Shown here: positions 18,605-26,140 of the stretch, in pieces
Layout: the number at the start of each line of letters is the position of its first letter
Numbering within the stretch: the first letter of the stretch is position 1
Source of the DNA: Marinospirillum alkaliphilum DSM 21637
GTDB taxonomy: Bacteria; Pseudomonadota; Gammaproteobacteria; Pseudomonadales; Halomonadaceae
Assembly: GCF_900119735.1 (NCBI RefSeq)
Contig: NZ_FPJW01000012.1
Coordinates: 1-64,000, forward strand
Direction of reading: 5' to 3'
DNA: 64,000 nucleotides
Translations under genes and position numbers: made by a program
The notes under the pieces: generated by a model
The model's database searches: none
What the model was told of the DNA's origin: nothing
Seen by the model: only the letters and a program-made list of their open reading frames with translations

Positions 18605-18718
18605 TTTCTCCTCATCAAGGGCTGATTGTTGTTTTTGCTTCTTCCGTGAAGAACGTCCCTGCAGCCGGTTCCATGGAGGTGTTGCATCTTTTCGGTTGCC
18701 TGCAATTCATTTGCGGGA

Positions 18719-19882
18719 TTACCCGAAAAGACTGGCAAATCCCCCTTGCATCAGGGCCTTGTCCTTGCGGCAGGCCGGGCAGATGGGGGGGGTGTTGTCA
18801 GCTGTATGGGGGGTGCCTGAAGCCGGGCGGGAAAAATGCCGTCCGCATTCAAAACAGCGTGTTTCTTCACCTTCTCGCAGCAGTGTCAGTGGGTTGAACC
18901 GGGGGCTGTATTCCACCTGATTCAGGTTCAGTGCCTGCTCCGGGCAAGATTCAACACACTGGTTGCAACTCAGGCATTGCAGGGCATTAAAGGTCAGTCC
19001 CTGTTGTTCATCAGTGGTCAATGCCTTGCTGGGGCAAAGGCGTACACACAGCCCCTGAGCATCACAGCGCGAGGTATCCAGCTGCAGTTGCGGCAGCATC
19101 AACGGCAAGGTGGTTGTATTGGTGGCAGATAAAGCAGTGGTGTGCTGACTGTTCTGCAGTGCTGCATGCAGTGCTGAATAGTGACGTTGCAGGCGGCGAG
19201 TAGCAGGCCCACCATCAGTGGTTTCATAGGTCGGACGAGTGGCACCACGCAGGCCGGTCAATAACTGGCGGCGATTCAGCCGTGTTGGTGCCGCAGGCTG
19301 AAAGGCTTTTGAAGCACAGCTGTTCCGGGGTAGTTGCTGACTGAGCGGGTGCTCACCAGCGGCCGGACAGGTATCGCAGCCATCGGGTAGCAGCAAATGC
19401 AGGGAGCGATGGGGTTGCAGGCTTTGCCAGTGTGCCAGCAGGTCATCAGGCAGACTTTTTAAGCAGTGCACCTGAAGGTCTGCTGGCCTGCTGGCATGGC
19501 TGCGATGACACCCCAGATAAAGCGGTTCAGTGGTCTGTTGTGGCAATGACTGCAGATGACGTTCGTTTTGTTGGTGTTCACTGCTGAGTAGGGCTTCCGC
19601 AGGGCAGGCAGCAACACACTGCCCGCAACCGTGGCACGCATCCGATGCCACCAGCCGCAAGCCTTTTTGCAGCCATTGCTGCGTGTTTTCGGTGTGGATG
19701 GCATCAGTCAGGGTGTTGCTTTCTTCAAAACTCAGAGCTTGTGCCGGACAGGCTTTCAGGCAGCTGGTGCACTGCTGGCGCCAGGGATGGGATTGCAGGC
19801 AACGACCAGCCACCCAGCCCAGTGCCGAAGCAGCAGGGATGGTTTCAAGTGCAATGGGCTGAGCAAACGCCTGACTGGTCAT
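18719..19882 (-). CDS. arxB': Multi-cluster ferredoxin with zinc-ribbon tail (ArxB'-like)
   Basis: 387 residues. Two ferredoxin pairs are visible: CTSCLKACPAQAL and CHGCGQCVAACPAEAL in the first third, CDAQGLCVRLCPSKAL and CLSCNQCVESCPEQAL in the last third, so up to four [4Fe-4S] clusters. After these comes CFECGRHF...ICPACRK, a Cys4 zinc-ribbon. The middle has NapF-like features including a poorly conserved Cys-containing linker. There is no signal peptide, so it is cytoplasmic, which argues for a maturation or electron-supply role rather than a subunit. It is the first gene of the five-gene cluster, as arxB' is in described arx operons. Its length is greater than a simple ferredoxin, so the B' name is tentative. 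Confidence 0.62.
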   Translation of the reverse strand: MTSQAFAQPIALETIPAASALGWVAGRCLQSHPWRQQCTSCLKACPAQALSFEESNTLTDAIHTENTQQWLQKGLRLVASDACHGCGQCVAACPAEALLSSEHQQNERHLQSLPQQTTEPLYLGCHRSHASRPADLQVHCLKSLPDDLLAHWQSLQPHRSLHLLLPDGCDTCPAAGEHPLSQQLPRNSCASKAFQPAAPTRLNRRQLLTGLRGATRPTYETTDGGPATRRLQRHYSALHAALQNSQHTTALSATNTTTLPLMLPQLQLDTSRCDAQGLCVRLCPSKALTTDEQQGLTFNALQCLSCNQCVESCPEQALNLNQVEYSPRFNPLTLLREGEETRCFECGRHFSRPASGTPHTADNTPPICPACRKDKALMQGGFASLFG

Positions 19883-19920
19883 GGTGGGGTAGCCCCGTTG
19901 TTTTTATATGGGTATTAATC

Positions 19921-19934
19921 TTCGCACATGCGAA
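19921..19934. promoter_or_regulatory. Palindrome in the arxB' promoter region
   Basis: TTCGCA/TGCGAA perfect inverted repeat with a 2-base centre, 39 bases before the arxB' start and just downstream of an AT-rich run (TATATATA) that could hold the -10. The position fits an operator overlapping the transcription start. The protein that binds is unknown. Confidence 0.45.
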
Positions 19935-20065
19935 CAGGCATATATATAAAACCAAGTGTTGCAGTGAAAGTTCAGATCAGCAAGGTATAGAGGGGCAAAA
20001 AGTCGCAGCTTGAAACTAAAGTCTAATCAGGATTTGCGAGGGATTCTGGGTGTGACAACAATGCA

Positions 20066-20079
20066 TTGATCTGCATCAT
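20066..20079. promoter_or_regulatory. FNR/DNR-type box in the arx leader
   Basis: TTGAT-CTGC-ATCAT matches TTGATN4ATCAA at nine of ten positions. It is 184 bases before arxB' and 55 bases after the end of the small peptide gene. No good -10 lies 21 bases downstream, unlike other boxes here, so it may act from a distance or be fortuitous. Apart from this box and the palindrome at 19921, nothing else was seen in 19883-20134. Confidence 0.5.
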
Positions 20080-20134
20080 CTTTTCACGTTGGCAGGGGGG
20101 ATTTGTTGGGGGTTGTTTCTGATGGAGAAGCTGT

Positions 20135-20299
20135 TCAGCTGTCGCACAATCCCAGGTCCAGTTCAGGCTCAACCCAGGGTGTAAACACGGGTTTCTCCAC
20201 CGGCTCCTGTGATTCAGTGTTGTTGGTGGGTGTTTCCGCGGGTGGATTGGCATGGAGACAGGTGGACAGCAGCATCAGGGCAATCAGTGGACATTTCAT
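20135..20299 (-). CDS. Small exported peptide (54 aa) between acr3 and arxB'
   Basis: Not a recognised family. The 54 residues start MKCPLIALMLLSTCLHA, a short secretion signal (signal peptidase I after LHA, or possibly a lipoprotein at C14, although the -1 residue is Thr). The mature part is Pro/Glu-rich (NPPAETPTNNTESQEPVEKP) and ends with an acidic, tryptophan-containing tail and a single Cys (LGLCDS). It begins 14 bases after the acr3 stop, with a weak GAGA ribosome site, so it is probably co-transcribed with acr3. Codon use looks like that of its neighbours. Reality rests on the signal peptide and position. Confidence 0.55.
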   Translation of the reverse strand: MKCPLIALMLLSTCLHANPPAETPTNNTESQEPVEKPVFTPWVEPELDLGLCDS

Positions 20300-20313
20300 G
20301 GCAGTTCTCGGGT

Positions 20314-21402
20314 TCAGGTGGGGGAGACGGCAGCAAAGCCCTGACGGGTACGGTTGGCGTAACGCACCAGTGCCAGCATCAGCGGCACTTCCACCAGTAC
20401 CCCTACCACTGTAGCCAAAGCTGCGCCGGATTGCAGGCCAAACAGGGCAATGGCAGCTGCCACGGCCAGCTCAAAGAAATTGCTGGCACCAATCATGGCA
20501 CCGGGTGCGGCAATGTTATGGGGCACCTTCCAGCTTTTTGCCCAGTAGTAGGCCAGCAGGAAAATCAGCACCGTCTGGATGATCAACGGGATGGCAATCA
20601 GGCCGATGTGCAGCGGATTGGCGAGGATCACCTCACCCTGAAAGGCAAACAGCAGCACCAGGGTGATGATCAGTGCCACCGGGGTGACCGAGCCGATGCG
20701 GGGCATGAACACCTGGTCAAACCAGGCCTGACCCTTGTGTTTGATCAGGCTGATGCGGGTCAGGTAACCGGCCGCCAGCGGAATCACAATGTACAGCAGC
20801 ACCGACAGAAACACCGTATCCCAGGGCACCGGGATATTGGAAATGCCTAGTAACAGCACCACAATCGGTGCAAAGGCAAACAACATGATGATGTCATTTA
20901 AAGCCACCTGCACCAGTGTATAAGCGGCATCACCGCGAGTCAGGTAACTCCAGACAAACACCATGGCAGTGCAGGGGGCGGCACCCAGCAGGATGGCACC
21001 GGCCAGATATTCATAAGCCAGGGCTTCGGGAATGAAGGGTTTAAACACCACCAGCAGAAAAAACCAGCTGATGGCAAACATGCTGAAGGGTTTGATCAGC
21101 CAGTTGACCGAGGTGGTGATGACCAGTCCTCTGGGTTGTTTGCGAACATCCAGCAGCGCCGAGAAGTCGATCTGCACCATCATCGGGAAAATCATGCCCC
21201 AGATCAGGATGGCTACGGGAATCGACACCTGGGCGTATTCATAAGCAGCCAGGGCTTCCGGGATGGCAGGGGCAAACTGCCCGAGCAGAATGCCGACAAC
21301 AATGGCCATGGCTACCCAGATTGACAGGAAGCGACCAAAAATGCCCATGCTTTCTGTGGAGGGGTCTGCAGCAGTTTTGCTGGAGTTTGTAGCATCACTC
21401 AT
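20314..21402 (-). CDS. acr3: Acr3-family arsenite efflux permease
   Basis: 362 residues, ten hydrophobic helices, BART superfamily. The key cysteine of Acr3 lies in LLGAAPCTAMVFVWSYLTRGDAAYT in the fourth helix; the conserved GASNFFELAVAAAI is in the last third, and MIFPMMVQIDF near the N terminus. It exports arsenite using the proton gradient. Neighbours are the thioredoxin and ArsP-like permease upstream and the peptide and arx cluster downstream. It has its own probable promoter, with a strong dyad at 21456-21481. No ArsR or ArsC is encoded in the window. Confidence 0.93.
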   Translation of the reverse strand: MSDATNSSKTAADPSTESMGIFGRFLSIWVAMAIVVGILLGQFAPAIPEALAAYEYAQVSIPVAILIWGMIFPMMVQIDFSALLDVRKQPRGLVITTSVNWLIKPFSMFAISWFFLLVVFKPFIPEALAYEYLAGAILLGAAPCTAMVFVWSYLTRGDAAYTLVQVALNDIIMLFAFAPIVVLLLGISNIPVPWDTVFLSVLLYIVIPLAAGYLTRISLIKHKGQAWFDQVFMPRIGSVTPVALIITLVLLFAFQGEVILANPLHIGLIAIPLIIQTVLIFLLAYYWAKSWKVPHNIAAPGAMIGASNFFELAVAAAIALFGLQSGAALATVVGVLVEVPLMLALVRYANRTRQGFAAVSPT

Positions 21403-21455
21403 GAAAAAATTCGCTTTTCCCGAGAAAATCTGGTGGTTTTGAGGGGAAGGATTCT

Positions 21456-21481
21456 ACATGAGAAAAAAGTCATTCTCATGT
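21456..21481. promoter_or_regulatory. Perfect 9-bp dyad before acr3
   Basis: ACATGAGAA and TTCTCATGT are exact inverted arms around 8 bases (AAAAGTCA), 54 bases before the acr3 ATG. This is a likely operator, perhaps for an ArsR/SmtB-type repressor. Some resemblance to a Fur-like GAGAATGA half-site is noted. Otherwise 21403-21574 holds no gene. Confidence 0.5.
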
Positions 21482-21574
21482 ACTGATAAGCAAATATTAC
21501 TTTTACCGCCCACTGCATCAATAAGTGCAATGGAAGAAGCTTGTGGGTAAGAGGTGCAGGTTAACCAGAGGCTT

Positions 21575-21808
21575 CTAACGCCCGAGCAAATTTTTCAATT
21601 GACTGGTTGATGCCACCTTACCTTCCAGAACCAGTTCATCATCCACTGCCAGTGCCGGGGTGTGCATCACACCGGCATCCACGATGGCATTGATGTCGGT
21701 GACTTTTTCAATCTGGTATTCAAGTCCCAGCTCATCTGCAACCTGAGAGACGCGTTCAGTGAGCAGTTGGCAGTTGCTGCAGCCCTTGCCATAAATGGTG
21801 AATTTCAT
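21575..21808 (-). CDS. Small thioredoxin-like redox protein
   Basis: 77 residues, the MTH895-type thioredoxin/glutaredoxin family. The active site CSNC is at residues 10-13 after the first strand (MKFTIYGKG); the cis-proline is in VMHTPALAVDD. Such proteins are often paired with DUF318/ArsP permeases and ArsR regulators. It follows the permease gene by 59 bases with a good AGGAG site, so the two are likely co-transcribed. It probably supplies or receives electrons for a metalloid-linked reaction; the partner is not known. Confidence 0.85.
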   Translation of the reverse strand: MKFTIYGKGCSNCQLLTERVSQVADELGLEYQIEKVTDINAIVDAGVMHTPALAVDDELVLEGKVASTSQLKNLLGR

Positions 21809-21867
21809 TGGATGCTCCTGTTGAGTGTTGATGATGCGGATGCCGCAATTCAGTCAAGGTCTTGATC

Positions 21868-23205
21868 CTAACCCCAGAAATTGCCGTAAATAAAACCGGT
21901 AAGGGTGGCCATGATCACCACCAACGTACAGTACACCAGGGTTTTCTGAGTGCCCAGAATGGTACGAATCACCAGCATGTTGGGCAGTGACAAGGCCGGT
22001 CCGGCCAGCAGCAGCGCCAGTGCCGGGCCTTTGCCCATACCGGAACCCATCAGTGCTTCCACTATGGGCACTTCGGTCAGGGTGGAGAAGTACATCAGTG
22101 CACCGAGCAGGGATGCCAGCACGGTGGATTTTAATGAGTTGTCACCCACTGCCATGGCCACCCACTCTGATGGAATGATGCCTTCATGCCCCGGTCTGCC
22201 CAGTGCAAACCCGGCCACAAATACTCCGGCCAGCAACAGTGGTAATATCTGTCTGGCAAAATCCCAGCTTTGTACCGTCCACTCACGATCCTGTTCACGC
22301 AAGGCGGCAATCAACATCAGCCCCCCGATTCCCAGCACAAAAGGCAGTTCTGGCGCATGGGGTGCAAGCACGACGGCCACCCCGATTACACCAGCGAGCA
22401 GCAATAAGGGCAGTGGCGGCCATTGCCAGCGCCATACCAGTAAAACACCCAGGGCCATCGCCAGCATTGCCGTGATTGGCCACTTCCAGGCATGAATCAG
22501 CATCCATTGTTCACTGTCTGCCGCTGCCCAGTTGGCAAATACCAGAATGCCGATCATCAGGGCAAAAAAACCGACAATGGCGGCCATGGGTTTGTCCGAG
22601 GAATCACCACCAAACCCTCTGGCATTTTTCACCGATCGCTCGGCTTCTTCCTTGCGATAAATGAAGTGCATGATGCTGCCAATCACCAGTGCAAACAGGA
22701 TGGCACTCACGGCTCGGGCAATGCCGATTTCGGCACCCAGCACTTTCATGGTGACCACCACGGCCATCACATTAATGGCCGGACCGGAGTAGAGAAAGGC
22801 AATGGCTGCACCCAGACCGGCACCACGCCTGTAGATGCCACCGAACAAGGGCAGCACTGTGCAGGAGCATACGGCCAGTAGCGTGCCGGATACCGATGCC
22901 ACACTGAAAGCCACCGGTTTGGAGGCTTCCGGCCCCAGGTAACGCATCACGGCACCCTGGCTGATGTAAACCGCCATGGCACCGGCAATCAGAAAGGCGG
23001 GTAACAGGCATAGAATCACATGCTCACGGGCATACCAGTGTGTCAGGCGTACGCCTTCCAGCAGCGCATTGCTGAAACGCTCCTGCTCCACCGGCAGGAA
23101 AAAGATCAGCAGAAAAATACCCACCATCAAGAGTAACAGGCGGATTTGCCCCTGATTATCCTGCAGGAGCTGCAGTAATGAAGGCTTGCTGGATGAGTCA
23201 GGCAT
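21868..23205 (-). CDS. ArsP/DUF318-type permease
   Basis: 445 residues, about eight to ten hydrophobic helices in two repeats. The family motif is CSCTVLPLFGGIYRRGAGLGAAIAFLYSGPA-like: here SCTVLPLFGG followed by AFLYSGPAIN, with the paired CSC at the start of a helix; the second repeat has STLTEVPIVEALMGSGMGKGPAL. ArsP members export trivalent organoarsenicals such as methylarsenite; other DUF318 proteins have unknown substrates. Context (thioredoxin, Acr3) supports arsenic. A candidate operator sits 33 bases before the start. Confidence 0.78.
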   Translation of the reverse strand: MPDSSSKPSLLQLLQDNQGQIRLLLLMVGIFLLIFFLPVEQERFSNALLEGVRLTHWYAREHVILCLLPAFLIAGAMAVYISQGAVMRYLGPEASKPVAFSVASVSGTLLAVCSCTVLPLFGGIYRRGAGLGAAIAFLYSGPAINVMAVVVTMKVLGAEIGIARAVSAILFALVIGSIMHFIYRKEEAERSVKNARGFGGDSSDKPMAAIVGFFALMIGILVFANWAAADSEQWMLIHAWKWPITAMLAMALGVLLVWRWQWPPLPLLLLAGVIGVAVVLAPHAPELPFVLGIGGLMLIAALREQDREWTVQSWDFARQILPLLLAGVFVAGFALGRPGHEGIIPSEWVAMAVGDNSLKSTVLASLLGALMYFSTLTEVPIVEALMGSGMGKGPALALLLAGPALSLPNMLVIRTILGTQKTLVYCTLVVIMATLTGFIYGNFWG

Positions 23206-23237
23206 GGCATCAGCTCTGCAGAGTATCTACCATCAGA

Positions 23238-23257
23238 ATATGCGTCTTGACGAATAT
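23238..23257. promoter_or_regulatory. ArsR-like dyad before the ArsP-like permease
   Basis: ATATGCGTC-TT-GACGAATAT, arms matching at eight of nine positions, 33-52 bases before the permease ATG. The ATATTCG-type arm resembles ArsR operators. Nothing else was seen in 23206-23303. Confidence 0.5.
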
Positions 23258-23303
23258 GGGCAAGCAGAGGATTTGATGCCAGTCACATCAACAAGGGGCA
23301 GCT

Positions 23304-24017
23304 TCAGCGCAATTGCAGGGATTCAAATGCCGGGCGGAAGGTTTGCAGCAGGGGTTCCAGTTGAGTGGCAGTGAAGGGTTGTGGCAGCCGGGCGTACTGG
23401 TTGTTCAGGCACTGACTACCCCGGGCGAGTTGTAATACCAGGCGTTTAACCCCCTGTTGTTGCAACCATTGCAGCAGCTGTTGCAGGTTGGTTTCATTAA
23501 AGTCCAGCGGGTGCAGGGTGGTGCGCACTTCCAGTTCAACCTCCGATTCCAGCAGCAGTTGCAGGCTGTCGCTGGCCTTGTCGGCAACACCTTCACGGCC
23601 GCAGATGCGGGTGTAGTCCGCCGGAGTCGCCTTGATGTCCAGTCCGACCCAGCTTAATTGCGGCAGGAGTTTTTCCAGTCGTGACGGATTGATGCCAGAG
23701 GTGTGCAGTGCCACTTTAAAACCCATGGCCTGCACTTCATCCACCGCTGGCAGCAGGGCGGCCTGAGTGGTTGGCTCACCGCCACTGAACACCACTGCCT
23801 GCAGCAGCCCACAGCGTTTTTCCAGAAAGTGCCGGACCTGTGGCCAGTCCGGTGCATCGGCCTGAGGCGCGCGCGGCAGCATCTGCGGATTGTGGCAATA
23901 ACCACAGCGCAGTGGACAGCCCTGGGTGAACACCACACAGGCCAGATGATCCGGGTAATCCAGGGTGGTCATCGGGGTTAACCCGGCGACCACTAAGGAA
24001 TCAGAAACTGCTGACAT
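23304..24017 (-). CDS. nrdG: Anaerobic RNR activase NrdG (radical SAM)
   Basis: 237 residues. The radical-SAM cysteines C34, C38 and C41 lie in GCPLRCGYCHNP, followed by FSGGEP and the DIKA region. It makes the glycyl radical on NrdD. Its ATG shares a base with the stop of the small glycyl-radical gene (TGATG), so the two are translationally coupled. The short opening MTTLDYPDHLACVVF is typical of the NrdG form that partners NrdD lacking an ATP cone. A pyruvate formate-lyase activase is excluded by context. Confidence 0.9.
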   Translation of the reverse strand: MSAVSDSLVVAGLTPMTTLDYPDHLACVVFTQGCPLRCGYCHNPQMLPRAPQADAPDWPQVRHFLEKRCGLLQAVVFSGGEPTTQAALLPAVDEVQAMGFKVALHTSGINPSRLEKLLPQLSWVGLDIKATPADYTRICGREGVADKASDSLQLLLESEVELEVRTTLHPLDFNETNLQQLLQWLQQQGVKRLVLQLARGSQCLNNQYARLPQPFTATQLEPLLQTFRPAFESLQLR

Positions 24018-24196
24018 CAGGCAACAGCAGCCTGTTCACTGAAGTGACGGCGTTCGGCATGCTCGGATTGCTTGCCGGGATTGAACTGGCTGACCGGGCG
24101 GTGGTAACCCATCACCCGGGTCCAGACTTCACAGGGCTGGCGTTCATGGGCTTCCAGTTGAATGTTCCGGGTTGCAAGGCTGGTGTGGCTGTTCAT
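24017..24196 (-). CDS. Stand-alone glycyl-radical tail of class III RNR
   Basis: 59 residues that match the C-terminal end of NrdD, where the glycyl radical sits: EVWTRVMGYHRPVSQFNPGK, with G30 in RVMGY corresponding to RVCGY/RTCGY of T4 and E. coli NrdD, then SEHAERRHF. The ribosome site AGGAG lies 7 bases before this ATG; another ATG 5 bases earlier stops after two codons. The main nrdD frame ends 41 bases upstream in a different frame without this domain. A radical tail in trans would act like GrcA (YfiD) does for PFL, but here it would be the only copy. A single indel could alternatively have separated one gene. The coupling to nrdG favours a real gene. Confidence 0.82.
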   Translation of the reverse strand: MNSHTSLATRNIQLEAHERQPCEVWTRVMGYHRPVSQFNPGKQSEHAERRHFSEQAAVA

Positions 24197-24237
24197 GTCA
24201 TGACTCCTGGTTGTTTGCTTGAATGAAAAAAGGGTTT

Positions 24238-25983
24238 TCAGATCAGGGTTTCGTGTGACTGCATGGCTGCCTGACGTTTTTTCTGCAGGCGTTCTTCATC
24301 ACAACGCGGGCAGAATTCATGCTCACCATCCAGATAACCGTGCACCGGACAGATGGAGAAGGTGGGCGTGACCGTCAGGTAAGGCAGGTGGAAACGGCTC
24401 AGTGCGGTTTTCACCAGTTGTTTGCAGGCGGTGGCGCTGGAAAGGCGTTCACGCATGTAAAGGTGCAGCACGGTGCCGCCGGTGTAACGTTTCTGCAGGG
24501 CATCCTGCAGCAGCAGGGCCTCAAAAGGGTCATCGGTGTGCCCCACCGGTAACTGGCTGGAGTTGGTGTAATAGGGCTTTTCTGCGGTACCGGCCTGCAG
24601 GATGTCGGGATAGTGTTTACGATCCTCGCGGGCAAAACGGTAGGTGGTGCCTTCTGCCGGAGTGGCTTCCAGGTTGTAGAGGTGGCCGGTCTGTTCCTGA
24701 AAGGCCTGCATTTTTTCACGGATGTGGTCGAGCAGTTGCAGTGCCAGTTCCTGCCCTTCTTCATCCGCCAGTGTCAACCGATCACCGCTGAAGTTGCGCA
24801 GCATCTCATTGATGCCGTTCACCCCGATGGTGGAAAAGTGGTTGCGCAGGGTGCCCAGATAACGCTTGCTGTAGGGGTAAAGCCCTTCATCCATCCAGTG
24901 CTGGATGCGTTCGCGCTTCACTTCCAGGCTGTCGCGTGACAGTTCCAGCAACTCATCCAGTGCCGCAATCAATCCCTTCCAGTCACCGGCAAAACGGTAG
25001 CCCAGGCGGGCGCAGTTGATGGTCACCACACCAATGGAGCCGGTTTGTTCAGCGGACCCGAACAGACCATTGCCGCGTTTCAGCAGTTCGCGCACATCCA
25101 GCTGCAGGCGGCAGCACATGGAGCGCACCATGTGGGGTTTCAGATCCGAGTTCAGGAAGTTCTGAAAGTAAGGCAGGCCATAACGGGCGGTCAGATCAAA
25201 CAGCAGCTCGGTGTTGGGAGAGTCCCAGTCAAATTCCGGGGTGATGTTGTAGGTCGGAATCGGAAAGGTGAACACCCGTGACTTGCAATCACCTTCCAGC
25301 ATCACTTCCAGATAGGCGCGGTTGATCAGGTCCATTTCGGCCTGCAGCTCACCGTAGGTGAAGGGTTGTTCTTCACCACCGATCACCGGCACCTGCTCGG
25401 CCAGATCTGCCGGGCAGACCCAGTCAAAGGTCAGGTTGGTGAAAGGTGTCTGGGTGCCCCAGCGGGATGGCACGTTCAGGTTATAAATGAACTCCTGGAT
25501 GTTCTGGCGAACCTCACTGTAACTCATCTGGTCCTTGCGGATGAAAGGTGCCAGATAGGTATCAAAGGAGCTGAATGCCTGAGCACCGGCCCATTCGTTC
25601 TGCAGGGTGCCGAGAAAGTTGACCATCTGCCCCAGAGCGCTGGAGAGGTGGCGAGGCGGCCTGCTTTCGGCCCGTCCCGGTACACCGTTGAAACCTTCAA
25701 ACAGTAACTGACGCAATGACCAGCCGGCGCAATAACCGGACAGCATGTCCAGATCATGCAGGTGCAGGTCGCCGCGCCGATGTGCAGCACCCACCTCGGG
25801 TGAATAAACCTCGTTGAGCCAGTAGTTGGCGGTCACCTTGCCTGCCACGTTCAGAATCATGCCGCCGAGTGAATACCCCTGGTTGGCATTGGCGCTGACA
25901 CGCCAGTCAGCGCGCTGCAGGTACTCTTCCATGGCGTGGCGAACATCGACCAGCTGGTGGGGGTTGGGGGCCAGGCTGTTCAT
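24238..25983 (-). CDS. nrdD: Anaerobic ribonucleotide reductase catalytic part NrdD, lacking the C-terminal glycine domain
   Basis: 581 residues; NrdD of this type is usually about 620-680. It reduces ribonucleoside triphosphates without O2. There is no ATP cone at the N terminus (it starts at the HAMEEYLQRADWRVSANANQG segment). Seen: LHLHDLDMLSGYCAGWSLRQLL, INCARLGYRFAG (a conserved Cys of the active site), and the zinc site SICPVHGYLDGEHEFCPRCD just before the stop. The protein ends about 15 residues after the zinc site, where others continue into the glycyl-radical segment; that segment is the next gene. The promoter is shared with ubiT, with an FNR-type box at 26067-26080. Confidence 0.88.
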   Translation of the reverse strand: MNSLAPNPHQLVDVRHAMEEYLQRADWRVSANANQGYSLGGMILNVAGKVTANYWLNEVYSPEVGAAHRRGDLHLHDLDMLSGYCAGWSLRQLLFEGFNGVPGRAESRPPRHLSSALGQMVNFLGTLQNEWAGAQAFSSFDTYLAPFIRKDQMSYSEVRQNIQEFIYNLNVPSRWGTQTPFTNLTFDWVCPADLAEQVPVIGGEEQPFTYGELQAEMDLINRAYLEVMLEGDCKSRVFTFPIPTYNITPEFDWDSPNTELLFDLTARYGLPYFQNFLNSDLKPHMVRSMCCRLQLDVRELLKRGNGLFGSAEQTGSIGVVTINCARLGYRFAGDWKGLIAALDELLELSRDSLEVKRERIQHWMDEGLYPYSKRYLGTLRNHFSTIGVNGINEMLRNFSGDRLTLADEEGQELALQLLDHIREKMQAFQEQTGHLYNLEATPAEGTTYRFAREDRKHYPDILQAGTAEKPYYTNSSQLPVGHTDDPFEALLLQDALQKRYTGGTVLHLYMRERLSSATACKQLVKTALSRFHLPYLTVTPTFSICPVHGYLDGEHEFCPRCDEERLQKKRQAAMQSHETLI

Positions 25984-26066
25984 GTTGTCTCCATATCTAG
26001 TGTCTGGATTTATTTAAAATACTATATCTGGTGGTTGAGAGCTTAGCGAAGCCATTGGAAACAACC

Positions 26067-26080
26067 TTGATCAATATCAG
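26067..26080. promoter_or_regulatory. FNR/DNR box between nrdD and ubiT
   Basis: TTGAT-CAAT-ATCAG, nine of ten matches. For ubiT a TAAGAT -10 lies 22 bases after the box, a class II arrangement. For nrdD the equivalent -10 (TAAGCT) is weaker at 21 bases. One box could serve both divergent anaerobic genes. Confidence 0.7.
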
Positions 26081-26140
26081 GTTCAGTGAAGTTTTGATCT
26101 TCTAAGATGGACCACCGAATTTAACTGCTCTGGAGTCAGT

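Noticed and set aside
20023-20253. 76-residue minus-strand frame overlapping the small peptide
   Set aside because: Pro/His-rich random-looking composition; the 54-aa frame with a signal peptide is the better reading.
24190-24240. Treating the nrdD split as a plain pseudogene
   Set aside because: The small gene has its own ribosome site at ideal distance, intact radical motif and coupling to nrdG. A single indel is still possible and is stated in the entry.
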